Assembly: GCF_007989825.1 (NCBI RefSeq)
Contig: NZ_BJUA01000004.1
Coordinates: 208,331-272,330 of the forward strand
DNA length: 64,000 bases
Direction: 5' to 3'
From: Cellulomonas persica
GTDB taxonomy: Bacteria; Actinomycetota; Actinomycetes; Actinomycetales; Cellulomonadaceae
Below, piece after piece: positions 43,215 through 52,247 of this stretch. A program made the translations under genes and the position numbers. Below the pieces are notes generated by a model. It did not search any database. It had not been told where the DNA came from and saw only the letters and a list, made by a program, of their open reading frames with translations. Every line of letters begins with the position of its first letter. Within the stretch, counting starts at the first letter, position 1.

Positions 43215-44225
43215 ATGAACCCCCGACGCGCGACCCGCCCGCTCCTCGCGCTGCTGACGGCGACGACGACCGCGTTCACCCTCGCGGCGTGCGGAGGCGG
43301 CGGCAGCTCGGACGGCGCGACGACGACGCCGACGAGCACGGCGACGCAGGACGCGGCGCAGCAGTCACCCAGCCCGCAGGGCCGCGAGTCGGGCGGCGGC
43401 GTGAGCGGTCAGATCGTGCAGGTCGGCGACCAGCTCATGCAGGTCCGCGACGACGACGGTCAGACCTCCGTGACCTGGACCGACGAGACGACCGTGCAGG
43501 TCACCACCACGGTGGACCAGTCGGCCGTCACGGTCGGCTCGTGCGTGACCGCGATGACGGGCGGCATGCGCCTGCCGAGCGACGACGACGAGATCGCGGG
43601 TGACGACGTCGCGACGCAGCCGACCGACGAGGACCCGGCCGCCACGACCGTGACGATCTCCCAGCCCGTGGACGGCACGTGCCCTGCCGGACCGGGAGGC
43701 GCGTTCGGCCCCGGCGGCGGCGTACCCGGGGACCTGCCCTCGGACCTGCCGACGGACCTGCCCCTGCCCGACGGCATGCCCACCGACATGCCCAGGCCCG
43801 GCGGGCGCGAGCCCGGCGACCTGCCGACGGGCGCTCCGGACGGGATGCCCCGCGGCGGGTTCGGCGGCGTCACGGCGGGCGTGGTGACCGCGGTCGGCGG
43901 CACGACGATCACCGTCGAGACGACCGCGCAGGACGGCACGACGAGCAGCGCGACCGTCACGGTCGACGACGGGACCACGTTCACGACGACGACCGCGGGC
44001 GCCGCGAGCGCGTTCGTCGTCGGGCAGTGCGCGGACGTGCGCGGCACGGCCGACGACAGCGGCAAGGTCGCGGCGACCAGCGTCGTCGTCTCGAGCCCGG
44101 GCGACGACGGCTGCGCGACCGGCTTCGCCGGGCGCGGCCCGGGCGGGATGTGGCCGGGACAGGGCGGCCAGCAGTCCGGTCAGCAGTCCGGTGGGCAGTC
44201 CGGTGAGCAGGGCAGCGATGACTGA
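43215..44225 (+). CDS. Gly/Pro-rich lipoprotein with repeated beta domain
   Basis: A 336-residue exported protein. The lipobox is LAAC (Cys near 25), then a Gly/Ser/Thr linker. Two similar beta domains (SGQIVQVGDQLMQVRDDDGQTSVTW and GVVTAVGGTTITVETTAQDGTTSSATVTV, each followed by a GSCV/GQCA Cys) flank a Pro/Asp/Gly-rich stretch. The domains resemble the DUF5666 type. AGGAGAG precedes ATG 43215. It lies between the permease and a second adaptor, so it may be the substrate or an accessory lipoprotein of this exporter. Confidence 0.78.
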   Translation: MNPRRATRPLLALLTATTTAFTLAACGGGGSSDGATTTPTSTATQDAAQQSPSPQGRESGGGVSGQIVQVGDQLMQVRDDDGQTSVTWTDETTVQVTTTVDQSAVTVGSCVTAMTGGMRLPSDDDEIAGDDVATQPTDEDPAATTVTISQPVDGTCPAGPGGAFGPGGGVPGDLPSDLPTDLPLPDGMPTDMPRPGGREPGDLPTGAPDGMPRGGFGGVTAGVVTAVGGTTITVETTAQDGTTSSATVTVDDGTTFTTTTAGAASAFVVGQCADVRGTADDSGKVAATSVVVSSPGDDGCATGFAGRGPGGMWPGQGGQQSGQQSGGQSGEQGSDD

Positions 44226-46386
44226 CCGGCGCGGCAGGAGTCGCCGGCGCGTGCTCGGCGTCGTGGCCGGGGCGACCGCGCTCTGCGTCGCGGGTGGCGG
44301 TGTCGCGTTGGCGCTCACGGGCTCCGACGGGACCCCGTACCGCACGGCGACCGCGGAGCTCGGCTCGGTCGCGCAGGAGGTCGCCCTGACGGGCACGGTC
44401 GCGTCGGCGACGCGCCGCGACGTGGCGTTCGCGGTCGCGGGCACCGTGCGCTCGGTCGAGGCCGGGGTGGGCGACGAGGTGGAGCCCGGCGACGTGCTCG
44501 CGACGATCGACGACGCGGACCTGCAGCAGGACGTCGACGACGCGGCCGCCGGGCTCGCAGACGCCCAGCAGGGACTCGAGGACGACCTCGAGTCCCAGAC
44601 CAGCAGCACGTCCTCGACCAGCACGTCCTCGACCAGCACGTCCTCGACCAGCACGTCTTCGAGCGGCAGCACCGCGACCACCACGACCGCGTCCAGCATC
44701 GCGACCACCACGACCGCGTCCAGCACCGGGACCGCCACGACCGGGAAGACCGGGGGCCCGGTGCCGTCGCCGACGCCTCCCGGCACGGGCGCCCCCACCG
44801 ACCCCGAGGACGACCTGCCCGCCGAGGTCCAGGACGCGCTCGACGACGTCGCGGCGGCGCAGCAGGACCTGCTGGCGCGCTACGACGAGGCGTCCGGCCT
44901 GCTCGCGGCGAGCGAGGACGGCATCAGCGCGGCCGAGCTCGTGTGCCAGGAGCTGCTCGACGCGCCGACGGGCGCGCCGTCGACGGGGGACGTCCTGACG
45001 CTCACGCCGGGCGCGGTCGCGGCCGGCGCCGCGCTGCGGGTCGACGTGACCGGTGTGACGGCGGGCACCGAGTACCAGCTGGTGCTCGCGTCGTCGGGCA
45101 CCGTGCTCGCGACGCTGACGGCGACGGACTCGTCGTTCGCGGCCGCCGTGCTGGTCCCGGCGGGTGCCGAGGGCGCGGACGCGATCGCGCTCGTCGGCCC
45201 GTCGGGGACCGTCTCGTCGACGCCGCTGACGGTGACCGCCGCCGACGCCACGCCGCTGCCGGACGCGCTCGTCGCATGCCAAGGCGCGATCACGGGCGTG
45301 CTGGGCGGCCAGCAGGACGTCGCCGACGCGCAGCACGTGCTGCTCGACGCGACGACCGCCCTCGACGACGCGCTCGACGCGCTCACGCAGGCGGTCCGCG
45401 ACGCGACGGACCCCACGGACCCCACCGATCCCACCGATCCGACGCATCCGACCGAGCCGACCCAGCCGACGGAGCCGACCCAGCCGACCCAGCCGACCCA
45501 GCCGACCGACCCGACCCAGCCCCAGCCGGGTGCGCCGACGACACCGACCCAGCCCACCGACCCGTCGACGCCGGGCGACGTGAGCGGGACCCCGGGCGGG
45601 CAGTCCGACGACAGGGTCGCGACCGCGGCCGACATCCTGGCCGACCGTGCGGCGATCGACCTCGCGCAGGCCCGGCTCGATGTCGCGGAGAGCGCGTTGC
45701 GCCTCGCGACGCTGACCGCGCCGATCGGCGGCACGGTCGCGGCCGTCTCGCTCGCCGAGGGCGACAGCGTCACCGCGTCGTCGACGACGGCGGTCGTCAC
45801 GATCATCGGCGGTGACGGCTACCTGGTCAGCACCTCCGCGACGCTGAGCCAGGTCGACCTGCTCGCCGTCGGCCAGAGCGCGCGCGTCACGGTCCGCACC
45901 ACGGACGAGCCGCTGACCGCGCAGGTCTCGTGGATCGGCGTGCTCAACACGGAGTCGTCGAGCACCACGCCGTCCTACGCGGTCGAGCTCGCGATCGACG
46001 CCCCGGCCGACGGCGCCAGGCTGTACGACGGCTCGTCGGCCCAGGTGACGGTCGCGGTCGCGGGCGGCGACGAGGTGCTCACGGTCCCGACGTCCGCGGT
46101 GCACGTCGAGGGCGGGACGGTCACCGTGGACGTGCTGCGGGACGGCGCGCCGACGAGCGTCGAGGTGACCACGGGAGCCGTGGGCGCCGAGCGCACGGAG
46201 ATCACCGACGGCCTGTCCGTGGGCGACGAGGTGGTCCTCGCCGACCTGTCGCGCACGCTGGTCACGGACGACGAGTCGTCGGCGGGCCTGTCCGGCCTGG
46301 GCGGTTCGACGCAGGAGCGAGGCCCGGCCGGCGGCCCCCCGGCCGGCTTCACCGGCGGAGGCTTCCCGGCACCTCCCGGCGGCTGA
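44218..46386 (+). CDS. Adaptor 2 with large stalk insertion (HlyD/MacA-like)
   Basis: A 722-residue anchored protein. The start resembles adaptor 1 (VAQEVALTGTVASATRRDVAFAVAGTV), and the C-terminal 250 residues contain the other barrel-sandwich half (LTAPIGGTVAAVSLAEGDSV), the beta barrel and the tail. Between these halves lie about 360 inserted residues: an STS repeat (15-bp DNA repeat at about 44605-44665), a TTTTASS repeat, a small Ig-like beta domain (about 250-350), and a Pro-Thr/Asp-rich run (DPTDPTDPTDPTHPTEPTQP). The insertion replaces the coiled coil. ATG 44218 overlaps the lipoprotein stop. Possibly spans a thick cell wall. Confidence 0.82.
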   Translation: MTDRRGRSRRRVLGVVAGATALCVAGGGVALALTGSDGTPYRTATAELGSVAQEVALTGTVASATRRDVAFAVAGTVRSVEAGVGDEVEPGDVLATIDDADLQQDVDDAAAGLADAQQGLEDDLESQTSSTSSTSTSSTSTSSTSTSSSGSTATTTTASSIATTTTASSTGTATTGKTGGPVPSPTPPGTGAPTDPEDDLPAEVQDALDDVAAAQQDLLARYDEASGLLAASEDGISAAELVCQELLDAPTGAPSTGDVLTLTPGAVAAGAALRVDVTGVTAGTEYQLVLASSGTVLATLTATDSSFAAAVLVPAGAEGADAIALVGPSGTVSSTPLTVTAADATPLPDALVACQGAITGVLGGQQDVADAQHVLLDATTALDDALDALTQAVRDATDPTDPTDPTDPTHPTEPTQPTEPTQPTQPTQPTDPTQPQPGAPTTPTQPTDPSTPGDVSGTPGGQSDDRVATAADILADRAAIDLAQARLDVAESALRLATLTAPIGGTVAAVSLAEGDSVTASSTTAVVTIIGGDGYLVSTSATLSQVDLLAVGQSARVTVRTTDEPLTAQVSWIGVLNTESSSTTPSYAVELAIDAPADGARLYDGSSAQVTVAVAGGDEVLTVPTSAVHVEGGTVTVDVLRDGAPTSVEVTTGAVGAERTEITDGLSVGDEVVLADLSRTLVTDDESSAGLSGLGGSTQERGPAGGPPAGFTGGGFPAPPGG

Positions 46387-46439
46387 CCGGCCGGCGTCGG
46401 ACGAGCCGGCCCAGCCACCGGTGTGAGGTCGTCAGCACC

Positions 46440-46475
46440 AGGTGAGGTCGTCAGGTACGGCTGACGACCTCACCT
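46440..46475 (+). terminator. Perfect 14-bp-stem hairpin after the export operon
   Basis: AGGTGAGGTCGTCA pairs with TGACGACCTCACCT around an 8-base loop, 54 bp after the operon's last stop. Flanking copies of the same core (GTGAGGTCGTCAG at 46422-46434; CTGACGACCTGG at 46480-46491) make alternative hairpins possible. Same motif family as 6500-6730. Confidence 0.6.
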
Positions 46476-46644
46476 GTACCTGACGACCTGGCGAGTGCTG
46501 AGGCGGCGGAGCGCGGGGGCCGCGCGCGGGTCGGTAGGCTCGCGCGGGTCGGCGGCGCTCATCGCCACGGCGACGAAGGGGCGCAGCGGACGAGCGACGC
46601 GCGCGACGAGTGCCGGTGCGCCGGCGACGAGGGGTGGCACGACG

Positions 46645-47469
46645 ATGACCGAGCAGCAGCCTGGCACCAACGCGGCCGTCGCCGTCCTCGGCGGCGGGGT
46701 CATGGGCGAGGCGCTGCTCTCGGCGCTCCTGACGGGCGGCTGGCCCGCGCACCAGGTCGAGGTCACGGACCAGTCGCCGGATCGTCTCGCGGCGCTCGCC
46801 GAGCGCTACGGCGTGCGCACGGGTGACTCGAACGCGCAGGCGGCGCAGCGCGCCGACGTGGTGCTCCTCGCGGTCAAGCCGAACGTCGTGCCGGCGGTCC
46901 TCGCCCAGATCGCGCCGCAGCTGCGCGGCGGCACGCTCGTCGTGAGCGTCGCGGCCGGTGTCCCGCTCGCGACGTACGAGCAGCACCTGCCCACGGGCAC
47001 CCCGGTCGTGCGCGTCATGCCCAACACGCCGGCGGTCGTCGGCAAGGGTGCGAGCGCGATCGCGCCCGGCGCGCATGCGGGAGAGGGGCACCTCGTCCTG
47101 ACCGAGCGCATCCTGGCCGCGACGGGCCTCGTCGTGCGCGTCGCGGAGAAGGACCTCGACGCGGTGACGGCCATCTCGGGCTCGGGCCCGGCCTACGCGT
47201 TCTACCTGATCGACGCGATGGCCGAGGCGGGTGTGCTGCTCGGGCTGACGCGTGACCTGGCGACGCGGCTCGCGGTCGCGACGGTCGAGGGCGCGGGTGC
47301 GCTCGCGGCCCAGGGCGAGCACCCGGTGGTGCTGCGCGAGCGCGTCTCGTCGCCGGGCGGCACGACGGTCGCGGGGGTCGCCGCGCTCGACGCGCACGGC
47401 GTGCGTGCGGGCGTCGTCGCGGCGGCGCGTGCCGCGTACGAGCGCTCGAAGGAGCTCGGCCGCTCCTGA
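46645..47469 (+). CDS. proC: Pyrroline-5-carboxylate reductase
   Basis: A 274-residue NAD(P)H enzyme that makes proline from 1-pyrroline-5-carboxylate. The Rossmann motif is VAVLGGGVMGEALLSAL, followed by LLAVKPNVVPAVL, VVRVMPNTPAVVGKG and the C-terminal AISGSGPAYAFYLIDAMAEAG and SPGGTTVAGVAAL dimer motifs. ATG 46645 begins right at the fold, with GAGGGGTGG upstream. The open frame before it is antisense-like. Confidence 0.93.
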   Translation: MTEQQPGTNAAVAVLGGGVMGEALLSALLTGGWPAHQVEVTDQSPDRLAALAERYGVRTGDSNAQAAQRADVVLLAVKPNVVPAVLAQIAPQLRGGTLVVSVAAGVPLATYEQHLPTGTPVVRVMPNTPAVVGKGASAIAPGAHAGEGHLVLTERILAATGLVVRVAEKDLDAVTAISGSGPAYAFYLIDAMAEAGVLLGLTRDLATRLAVATVEGAGALAAQGEHPVVLRERVSSPGGTTVAGVAALDAHGVRAGVVAAARAAYERSKELGRS

Positions 47470-47475
47470 CCCGCT

Positions 47476-47497
47476 CCCGGTCGCACCGCGACCCGGG
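47476..47497 (+). terminator. Hairpin after proC
   Basis: CCCGGTCGC pairs with GCGACC-C-GGG with one bulged C around ACC, 7 bp after the proC stop. Confidence 0.5.
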
Positions 47498-47625
47498 CCT
47501 CGGGCGGACCACGCCTGAGCGCGGTGCGGTGCTCTGCGCGGGTGCGCGGTGCCCGCAGGCGGGTGTGTCGGTGGCGTCCCGGACCGGGTCGTCCCCCGCT
47601 CGGGTGGTTCCGTCGTCGCGCCCAG

Positions 47626-47641
47626 GTCACAGAGCGGTCAC
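47626..47641. promoter_or_regulatory. MtrA-like direct repeat GTCAC-N6-GTCAC
   Basis: GTCACAGAGCGGTCAC sits just upstream of the likely -35 (47647-47652) of the first GH43 gene. Both pentamers are exact. Confidence 0.4.
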
Positions 47642-47652
47642 ACCGCTGGAGA

Positions 47653-47669
47653 AATTGTGAGCGCTCACA
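47653..47669. promoter_or_regulatory. LacI-family operator in the GH43 (first) promoter
   Basis: AATTGTGAGCGCTCACA contains the perfect palindrome TGTGAGCGCTCACA. It equals the first 17 bases of the ideal symmetric lac operator. It lies between a -35-like TGGAGA (47647-47652) and a -10-like TACGCT (47670-47675), so a bound repressor would block polymerase. Four more copies lie at 53627, 57873, 63711 and 63731. Confidence 0.8.
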
Positions 47670-47749
47670 TACGCTCCGTGGTGACGTACCCATTCCCCCG
47701 GGTTCGGCCCGTCGCCGGCAGTGTCGCCGGCTGGAACCGAAGGATGTCG

Positions 47750-50700
47750 ATGACGATTCCTCGCGCGGCGACAGCCGCACTGACAACCCTCGCGCTGAGC
47801 GCGGTGACGGTGGTGGGGTTCGTCCCCGCCGCGTCGGCCGCTGCTCCGACGCAGGACCTGATCGCTCACTACGAGTTCGACGAGACCGCGGGTACCACGG
47901 TCGAGGACTCCTCGGGCAACGGCCACGACGGCACCGTCGTCGGCACGCCCCACTGGACCGGTGCCGGCCTGCAGCTGTCCGGCGGCACCTCCAACGCGAA
48001 CTACGTCGCCCTCCCCGACGGCCTGCTCGAGGGCCGTTCCGCCGCGACCGTCTCGACGATGGTCAAGGCCGACGCCCTGGCGACGACCGTCGACAACTTC
48101 ATGTGGAACTTCGGCGGCTACTCCTCGAGCGGCGGATCGGGCACGGGCTCCTGGTTCGTCGGTCCGCGCAACGCGCTGCGCACCACCCTCACCCCGAGCC
48201 ACTGGACGGGTGAGCAGAGCGCCACGTGGACGGGTCGCAACCTCACGGTCGGCGCGTGGCAGAACGTCACCGCGACGATCGAGCCGAACGCGGGCGCCGC
48301 GACCTCCACGCTCAAGCTGTACGTGGACGGCGCGCTCGTCGCCACCAACGCGAACGTCACGACGTCGCCCGCGACCCTCTCGGACCACACGCGCAACCGC
48401 CTCGGCGGCTCGGCCTACGACGGTGACCGCTCGTTCCCGGGCTCGTACGGCGAGACGCGCATCTACGGCACGGCGCTGACGGCGGCCCAGGTGGCCGACG
48501 TCGTCGCCGACGACGGCGCCGACGCCGCGGGCAAGCTGCTCGACGCGGTCGACCTGGGTGACACGTCCGCGGTGACGTCCGACGTGAGCCTGCCGACCGG
48601 CGGCATCACGTGGGCCACGAGCGACGCGTCGGTCGTGACGGCCGGCGGTGTCGTGACGCGACCGGCCGCAGGCGAGGACGACGCGACGGTGACGCTCACC
48701 GCGACCGCGCGCGTCGCCGGCGCCGAGAGCACCCGCACGTTCGCGCTGACGGTCAAGGCGCTCGCCGCGGGTGAGGACCCGATGCCGGCGACGTCCGACC
48801 TGCGGGCGTACTTCCCGCTGAGCTCCGCCTACCCCGGCACGCCCGCGCACGGCACGACGTCGCTCGGCGGCGGCGCGCAGGTCTCGGCGGTGTGGACCCC
48901 CACGCACGTCGACCTCACGGGCGGCGGGTACATCGCCAACAGCAACGCCACCGGGCTGAACCTGACGGGCTCGGTCACGGCCTCGTTCGACGCCTTCCTC
49001 CCGAAGTCGGCGACGGGCAGCGCGAGCAGCACCCTGTTCACGCTCGGCAGCAACGCGACGACGAACAACCTGTCGTTCCACCCGTTCTACGCCGACGGCA
49101 AGCCCGCCGCGGTGATCCGCGTCGGCAGCGCGGTCGTCGTCACCGCGACGCTCGACGAGGCGTTCCCGCGCGACGTGTGGACGCACGTCACGATCGCGCT
49201 CGACACCGCGCAGGACACGCTGACCGTCTTCATCGACGGTGAGCAGGCCGCGCAGGAGTCGGCCGCGGGGGCCACGGGCACGACGATCGGCTCGACCGTG
49301 CTGCGGTTCAACCGCGAGGCGTGGAGCTACACCAACCTGCCGAGCAAGTTCCGCGACCTGCGCCTGTACGCCGCGGCCCCCTCGGAGCAGAACGTGCGTG
49401 CGCTCGCGCGCCAGAACGCGGCCTTCGCGTTCGACCAGCTCGTGGCCGGCGTCGACCTCCCCGAGGTGACGACGAAGGACCTCACGCTGCCGACGGGTCC
49501 GTCGATCACGTGGACGTCGTCCGCGCCGGCGGTCGTCTCCGCATCCGGTCAGGTCACGCGCCCCGCCCCGGGCGAGGACGACGCGACCGTCACGCTCACG
49601 GTGTCGTCGGACCGCGCGGGTGCGGAGCTCACGCACGAGTTCCAGGTCACCGTCCCGGCCGCGCTGTCCGCCACCGCGCGGGTCGCCGAGGACGCCGACG
49701 CGCTCTCGGTCCTGCACGGCGACGACCTGCGCAGCATCACCACGCTCGCGAGCGTGGGCGCGGTGCACGGCTCGACGGTCACGTGGAGCACCTCGGACGC
49801 GAGCGCGGTCGAGGTCGTCACCGACGACGGGACGGTCTACGCCGACCCGCAGCGCGCGGCCTACGGCCACGACGCCCGCACGGCGACCCTGACGGCGACG
49901 GTCGCGATCGACGGCGCGTCCCTGGACGTCCCGTTCGAGATCACGGTCCCGGCGCTGCCGCGGACGGTCGACGACGAGCGCTACGCGTTCGCGTACTTCA
50001 CGGCGAACACGGTCGCGGGGGAGAACATCTACTTCGCGGCCTCGGACGGCAACAACGCGCTGTCCTGGAACACGCTCAACAACGGCAACTGGGTGCTCAC
50101 GTCCGAGTACGGCGAGAAGGGTCTGCGTGACCCGTTCATCATCCGCTCGCACGAGGGCGACAAGTTCTTCCTGATCGCGACCGACCTGTCGATCGGCCGC
50201 AACGGCGACTGGGGCCGCGCGCAGTCCTCGGGCAGCCAGTACATCGAGATCTGGGAGTCCACCGACCTGGTCACCTGGTCGCAGCAGCGGCACGTCAAGG
50301 TCGCGCCCGACACGGCCGGCATGACGTGGGCGCCCGAGGCGTACTGGGACGACGAGCGGGGTGAGTACGTCGTGTTCTGGGCCTCGCGCCTGCACACCGA
50401 CGCCACGCGCTCCACCTGCATCACGACCGAGAGCGGCTCGGGCTGCTACGCGCGCATGATGTACGCCACGACGAAGGACTTCGTGACGTTCTCGCCCGCG
50501 CAGCTCTGGCAGGACACGGGCGCCGCCCGCATCGACACCACGGTGCTCAAGGACGGCGACCACTACTACCGGTACACCAAGGACGAGGGCGGCCAGACCG
50601 GCTGCGTCGACATCATCGCGGAGCGCTCGACCTCGCTGACGCAGGTCACGACGAAGGCGAGCGCCGAGGCGAACACCGGCTGGGAGCGGGTCGCCGCGTG

Positions 50701-52051
50701 CGTCGCGCGCTCTGCCGGCTTCAACGCGGCGGTCGAGGGGCCGACGATCTTCCGGGCCAACCCGGGCGACACCTCGCCCTACGACTACTACCTGTACCTC
50801 GACAACTACGGCGGCTCGGGCTACTTCCCGCTCGGTACCAACGACCTCGCGTCGGGCTCGTGGACGATCGCGCAGGGCAACCTGCCCGGCTCGCCGCGGC
50901 ACGGCACGGTCGCGCCGATCACGCTCGCGCAGTGGCAGTCGCTCACGGGCGCGGAGGTCACGACGACCGACTCGACCACGACGGTGTCGTTCGACACGAC
51001 CTCGCGTCGCGCGACGGCCACGGTGACCGCGGCGGACGGCTTCGAGGTCGGCGGCAAGGTCACGTTCACGGCCGGCACGTGGTCGAGGACCGTGCAGCTC
51101 ACGCCGCGCACGTCGGACGCGACCGCGTCGGTCGTCGTCCCGGCGGGCATCTCCGGCACGCTCACGGCCACGTTCGCGGGCACGGCGGAGATCGAGGCGG
51201 GCACGCCGGCGACGGTCGCGGTCCCGACGGTCGTCCCGACGGCCCTGAAGCTGACCACGCTGCCGAAGACGTCCTACACGGTCGGCGACTCGCTGAGCCT
51301 GACCGGCCTGACCGGCACGGTGACGTTCAGCGACGGCACGACCCGCACCGTCGGGGCGTCCGACGTCAAGGCGTCGGGCTTCAGCTCGACGACGTCCGGC
51401 ACGCGCACCGTCACGGTCTCGTACCAGGCGCAGGGCACCACCGTGAAGGCGACGTACTCGGTGACCGTCAAGAAGGCGTCGTCGCGCACGACCCTGACGG
51501 TCTCGACGACGTCCGTGCCGCACGGCGGCAAGGTCACGCTCAGGGCGAAGGTCACGAGCGCGATCACGCCGACCGGCACGGTCTCGTTCTGGTCGGGCGG
51601 CAAGCGCCTGGCCACCGCGAGCCTGTCGAGCGGGTCCACGAGCGTGAAGGTCACGCTCAAGGGCGTCGGCACCAAGCGCATCACCGCCGTCTACAACGGT
51701 TCGTCCAAGGTCGCGACGAGCTCGTCGTCGGCCGTGACGGTCACGGTGCGCAAGGCGAAGGTCACGTCGATCGCGGTCACCAGCACGACGTTCCCCAAGG
51801 GCACCCGCCCGCAGGTGGTCGTGAAGGTGGGCAAGCTCGACAACGGCGCCTACCCGACCGGCAAGGTCGTCGTCACGTACGGCAGCAAGACCACCTCGGT
51901 CACGCTGAAGGCGTCCGCCAAGGGCGTCGCCAAGGCGACGCTGCCGTCGACGTCCTCGACGAAGGTCAAGGTCCGGGCGACGTTCAAGCCCACGGACTCG
52001 ACGAACGTGGCGTCGGCGACGTCCGCGTGGCGGACGATGTCCCCGCGCTGA
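47750..52051 (+). CDS. Secreted multimodular GH43 glycoside hydrolase (arabinanase-like)
   Basis: A 1433-residue secreted protein (signal peptide to about Ala30). Order: LamG-like domain (about 36-250), atrophied Ig-like, second LamG-like (about 345-560), two more Ig-like domains, GH43 catalytic domain (about 740-1080), Ig/Big-type domains to the end. Catalytic candidates are Asp794 in LRDPF, Glu863 in WAPEA and Glu996 in VEGP. GH43 enzymes cut arabinan or arabinoxylan side chains with inversion. No LPxTG anchor. ATG 47750 has GAAGG at 6 bp; ATG 47744 is too close. The operator upstream places it in the arabinose regulon. The antisense ORF is a shadow. Confidence 0.88.
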   Translation: MTIPRAATAALTTLALSAVTVVGFVPAASAAAPTQDLIAHYEFDETAGTTVEDSSGNGHDGTVVGTPHWTGAGLQLSGGTSNANYVALPDGLLEGRSAATVSTMVKADALATTVDNFMWNFGGYSSSGGSGTGSWFVGPRNALRTTLTPSHWTGEQSATWTGRNLTVGAWQNVTATIEPNAGAATSTLKLYVDGALVATNANVTTSPATLSDHTRNRLGGSAYDGDRSFPGSYGETRIYGTALTAAQVADVVADDGADAAGKLLDAVDLGDTSAVTSDVSLPTGGITWATSDASVVTAGGVVTRPAAGEDDATVTLTATARVAGAESTRTFALTVKALAAGEDPMPATSDLRAYFPLSSAYPGTPAHGTTSLGGGAQVSAVWTPTHVDLTGGGYIANSNATGLNLTGSVTASFDAFLPKSATGSASSTLFTLGSNATTNNLSFHPFYADGKPAAVIRVGSAVVVTATLDEAFPRDVWTHVTIALDTAQDTLTVFIDGEQAAQESAAGATGTTIGSTVLRFNREAWSYTNLPSKFRDLRLYAAAPSEQNVRALARQNAAFAFDQLVAGVDLPEVTTKDLTLPTGPSITWTSSAPAVVSASGQVTRPAPGEDDATVTLTVSSDRAGAELTHEFQVTVPAALSATARVAEDADALSVLHGDDLRSITTLASVGAVHGSTVTWSTSDASAVEVVTDDGTVYADPQRAAYGHDARTATLTATVAIDGASLDVPFEITVPALPRTVDDERYAFAYFTANTVAGENIYFAASDGNNALSWNTLNNGNWVLTSEYGEKGLRDPFIIRSHEGDKFFLIATDLSIGRNGDWGRAQSSGSQYIEIWESTDLVTWSQQRHVKVAPDTAGMTWAPEAYWDDERGEYVVFWASRLHTDATRSTCITTESGSGCYARMMYATTKDFVTFSPAQLWQDTGAARIDTTVLKDGDHYYRYTKDEGGQTGCVDIIAERSTSLTQVTTKASAEANTGWERVAACVARSAGFNAAVEGPTIFRANPGDTSPYDYYLYLDNYGGSGYFPLGTNDLASGSWTIAQGNLPGSPRHGTVAPITLAQWQSLTGAEVTTTDSTTTVSFDTTSRRATATVTAADGFEVGGKVTFTAGTWSRTVQLTPRTSDATASVVVPAGISGTLTATFAGTAEIEAGTPATVAVPTVVPTALKLTTLPKTSYTVGDSLSLTGLTGTVTFSDGTTRTVGASDVKASGFSSTTSGTRTVTVSYQAQGTTVKATYSVTVKKASSRTTLTVSTTSVPHGGKVTLRAKVTSAITPTGTVSFWSGGKRLATASLSSGSTSVKVTLKGVGTKRITAVYNGSSKVATSSSSAVTVTVRKAKVTSIAVTSTTFPKGTRPQVVVKVGKLDNGAYPTGKVVVTYGSKTTSVTLKASAKGVAKATLPSTSSTKVKVRATFKPTDSTNVASATSAWRTMSPR

Positions 52052-52065
52052 CCTGACCAGCCCAG

Positions 52066-52108
52066 AATGCACCGAGCGCGGTCGTCCCACGGCCGCGCTC
52101 GGTGCGTT
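52066..52108 (+). terminator. Terminator of the first GH43 gene
   Basis: GCACCGAGCGCGG pairs perfectly with CCGCGCTCGGTGC around an 11-base loop, with further AAT/GTT pairing outside. It lies 15 bp after the stop. Confidence 0.8.
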
Positions 52109-52247
52109 CGGGTCCGACGCGCGTGCGGGTTCAGCCGCGGTCCGCACCCCGCGGACGGCGCCGGGGCCGTACCGTAGGCCACGAGAGACACGCGGCACCG
52201 TCAGGCGCCGCTGATCGCGGCGCTCGCGTCGCACCGAGGGAGCAAGG

